Shown: positions 14,196-15,505 of the stretch, piece after piece
How positions within the stretch are numbered: the stretch's first letter is position 1
How the letters are laid out: the number at the start of each line of letters is the position of its first letter
Assembly: GCA_050114795.1 (NCBI GenBank)
Contig: JASFRS010000048.1
Span: forward strand, 1-15,505
Length of the DNA: 15,505 bases
Source: JASFRS01 sp050114795
GTDB taxonomy: Bacteria; Pseudomonadota; Alphaproteobacteria; Sphingomonadales; CAKZYD01
Direction: 5' to 3'
Made by a program: the position numbers and the translations under genes
The notes under the pieces: generated by a model
What the model saw: the letters and a program-made list of their open reading frames with translations, nothing else
Database searches by the model: none
Told to the model about the DNA's origin: nothing

Positions 14196-14314
14196 CCAGT
14201 TGAAAACTGCGGCCAAAGCTTAATTGTTTTTGGTCCAAGCCGCGCTTCGCGTCTTTTAGACTGCAACCGCCGCCGTTCTTCGCCCCATAAAATCAAATCA
14301 TATTCATACATCAT
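14189..14314 (-). CDS. Small basic hypothetical protein (41 aa)
   Basis: A short leftward frame starts at tandem ATG codons with GGAGG 5 bases upstream, an ideal ribosome site. It encodes 41 residues: MMYEYDLILWGEERRRLQSK, then a strongly basic stretch (RREARLGPKTIK) and LWPQFSTGK at the end. No family is recognised. The many Arg and Lys residues might bind nucleic acid, which is speculation. Its stop codon falls within the terminator shared with the convergent ORF. The good ribosome site and dedicated terminator argue for a real gene despite its size; upstream DNA to 14390 is AT-rich and could hold a promoter, but no clear one was seen. Confidence 0.5.
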   Translation of the reverse strand: MMYEYDLILWGEERRRLQSKRREARLGPKTIKLWPQFSTGK

Positions 14315-14397
14315 TCCGGCCTCCATTTTCTAAAGTAGAAACTTTATATAATGGAAGTTTGTCTTTTTTTAAAGCATTTTCTTTAATTAAACATTCA

Positions 14398-14442
14398 CCT
14401 CATCCTAGCCTTCTCCCGCCAGGAGAGAGGGTTGGGCTGAGG
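14398..14442. repeat. 45-bp imperfect palindromic intergenic repeat
   Basis: The pattern CCTCA...CC..CC.TCTCCC-gcca-GGAGAGA GGGTTGGGC TGAGG is a long imperfect palindrome. It closely resembles a palindromic repeat seen between genes in many unrelated bacteria (CCTCACCC...CTCTCC / GGAGAGG...GGGTGAGG). It ends 14 bp after the ppdK stop, so it may serve as that gene's transcription end, although the U-tract on the minus strand is weak (GTGAATGTTTAATT). Confidence 0.65.
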
Positions 14443-14456
14443 GGTTAAAATTAAAC

Positions 14457-15505
14457 CTATTTCAACGCCGCCTGTGCCGCCGCTAAACGCGCAATAGGCA
14501 CGCGGTAAGGCGAACAGGAGACATAATCGAGTCCAACAATTTCACAGAACTTAACGCTATCCGGGTCACCACCATGTTCGCCGCAGATGCCAAGTTTGAT
14601 GCCGTCACGTGCGGTACGACCGCGCTCAGCGCCCATCTTGATCAACTCCCCAACGCCTTCAACATCGATTGTGACAAAGGGGTCGCGCTCATAAATACCC
14701 TTGGCCGTGTATTCAGATAGGAAGCGCCCCGCATCATCACGGGAAATGCCTAAAGCCGTTTGCGTCAGGTCATTGGTCCCAAATGAGAAAAACTCCGCCT
14801 CCTCAGCAATTTCACCCGCGCGCAGACACGCCCGCGGTAGCTCAATCATTGTGCCAACTTGGAATTCCAAGCGGCGACCTTTCTCTTCAAAGACCTTTTC
14901 CGCCTGCGCAATGACACGTTCTTTCATCAAAGCCAGTTCTTTACGTGTGGCAACTAGCGGAATCATGATTTCAGGAACGATGGGGTTCCCACTTTCCTCG
15001 GCCACTTGAAGAGCAGCTTCAAAAATGGCCTGGGCCTGCATTTCATAGATTTCCGGATAGCTGATACCCAAACGACAGCCGCGATGACCCAGCATTGGGT
15101 TAAACTCATGCAGTTCCGCAGCACGGCGGCGCACTTTGTCAGCGCTGATACCAATGGCCTCGGCCAATTCTTCAAACTCATCCTCTTCTTTGGGCAAGAA
15201 CTCATGCAGTGGCGGGTCCAACAAGCGAATTGTCACCGGCAATCCGTGCATGATGCGGAAAATTTCGACAAAATCCTGTCGTTGCTCAGGCAAGAGTTTT
15301 GCCAAAGCATTGCAACGGGCATCCGTGCTGTCCGCCAAAATCATTTCGCGCACAGCTAAAATTCGGCTGGTGTCAAAGAACATATGTTCCGTGCGACAAA
15401 GACCAATGCCTTCCGCGCCAAAATCACGCGCGGTCTGACAATCCAGCGGCGTTTCCGCATTGGTGCGGACTTTCATTCGGCGTTTTTCGTCGGCCCAAGT
15501 CATAA
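14457..15505 (-). CDS. ppdK: Pyruvate phosphate dikinase, C-terminal part (cut by window end)
   Basis: PPDK interconverts pyruvate and phosphoenolpyruvate using ATP and phosphate. About 348 of the usual roughly 880 residues are in the window; they form the PEP/pyruvate-binding TIM barrel. Landmarks, numbered from the first Met in the window, are EGIGLCRTEHMFF (31-43), HEFNPMLGHRGCRLG (132-146), IPLVATRKEL (181-190), SFGTNDLTQTALGISRDDAG (240-259) and GICGEHGGDP (305-314), with Cys307 the general acid/base and SCSPYRVP (329-336) near the end. The Met-Thr-Trp at the window edge is internal, as relatives have the same WADE...MKVRTNAET segment mid-protein, so the true start is beyond 15505. The ATP-grasp and His-phosphate domains are outside. 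Confidence 0.96.
   Translation of the reverse strand, partial: MTWADEKRRMKVRTNAETPLDCQTARDFGAEGIGLCRTEHMFFDTSRILAVREMILADSTDARCNALAKLLPEQRQDFVEIFRIMHGLPVTIRLLDPPLHEFLPKEEDEFEELAEAIGISADKVRRRAAELHEFNPMLGHRGCRLGISYPEIYEMQAQAIFEAALQVAEESGNPIVPEIMIPLVATRKELALMKERVIAQAEKVFEEKGRRLEFQVGTMIELPRACLRAGEIAEEAEFFSFGTNDLTQTALGISRDDAGRFLSEYTAKGIYERDPFVTIDVEGVGELIKMGAERGRTARDGIKLGICGEHGGDPDSVKFCEIVGLDYVSCSPYRVPIARLAAAQAALK

Noticed and set aside
15495..15503. Start codon of a short ppdK at the window end
   Set aside because: The Met is followed by a segment that is internal in PPDK; the gene continues beyond the window.

Overview
The window looks like chromosomal DNA from an alphaproteobacterium of moderate GC content. 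The signs are the siroheme synthase - DUF2849 - sulfite reductase - DUF934 - APS reductase gene order, a yajC - secDF - Mth938 cluster with a divergent DUF815 ATPase, and a perfect CtrA-type TTAA-N7-TTAA box. I cannot name the genus. Most of the window is conserved core metabolism and secretion. No phage, transposase, CRISPR array, tRNA or rRNA gene was seen.

Layout. Positions 1-325 (minus) hold the N-terminal third of ferrochelatase (hemH), cut by the window edge and starting at GTG. Positions 388-5854 (minus) are one tightly packed run: siroheme synthase (cysG), a DUF2849 protein, sulfite reductase hemoprotein (cysI), a DUF934 protein, an Fe-S APS/PAPS reductase (cysH) and a LysR/GcvA-type regulator. 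Starts and stops overlap at three junctions. CysH makes sulfite, CysI reduces it to sulfide, and CysG supplies the siroheme CysI needs. A 455-bp divergent spacer (5855-6309) holds the CtrA-like box and a group of hairpins that could be a small RNA or leader. Positions 6310-7624 (plus) hold overlapping queC and queE of the 7-deazaguanine (queuosine precursor) pathway.

Positions 7627-8433 (minus) encode a squalene/phytoene-synthase-fold protein without the usual Asp-rich motifs, like mitochondrial NDUFAF6. Divergent from it are a previously untracked 32-residue one-TM peptide (8524-8622) and a short four-TM protein resembling the membrane domain of urate hydroxylase PuuD (8657-9154). Positions 9151-12461 (minus) hold yajC - secDF (fused) - Mth938/NDUFAF3-like. 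A DUF815 AAA+ ATPase is divergent from yajC.

The accessory-looking part is 13439-14456. It contains a roughly 250-bp nested palindromic element with perfect 31-bp outer arms, a leader with two hairpins followed by a 23-codon ORF overlapping a 72-codon ORF, a strong terminator, a convergent 41-codon ORF with an excellent ribosome binding site, and a 45-bp palindromic intergenic repeat. The window ends in the C-terminal part of pyruvate phosphate dikinase (ppdK, minus).
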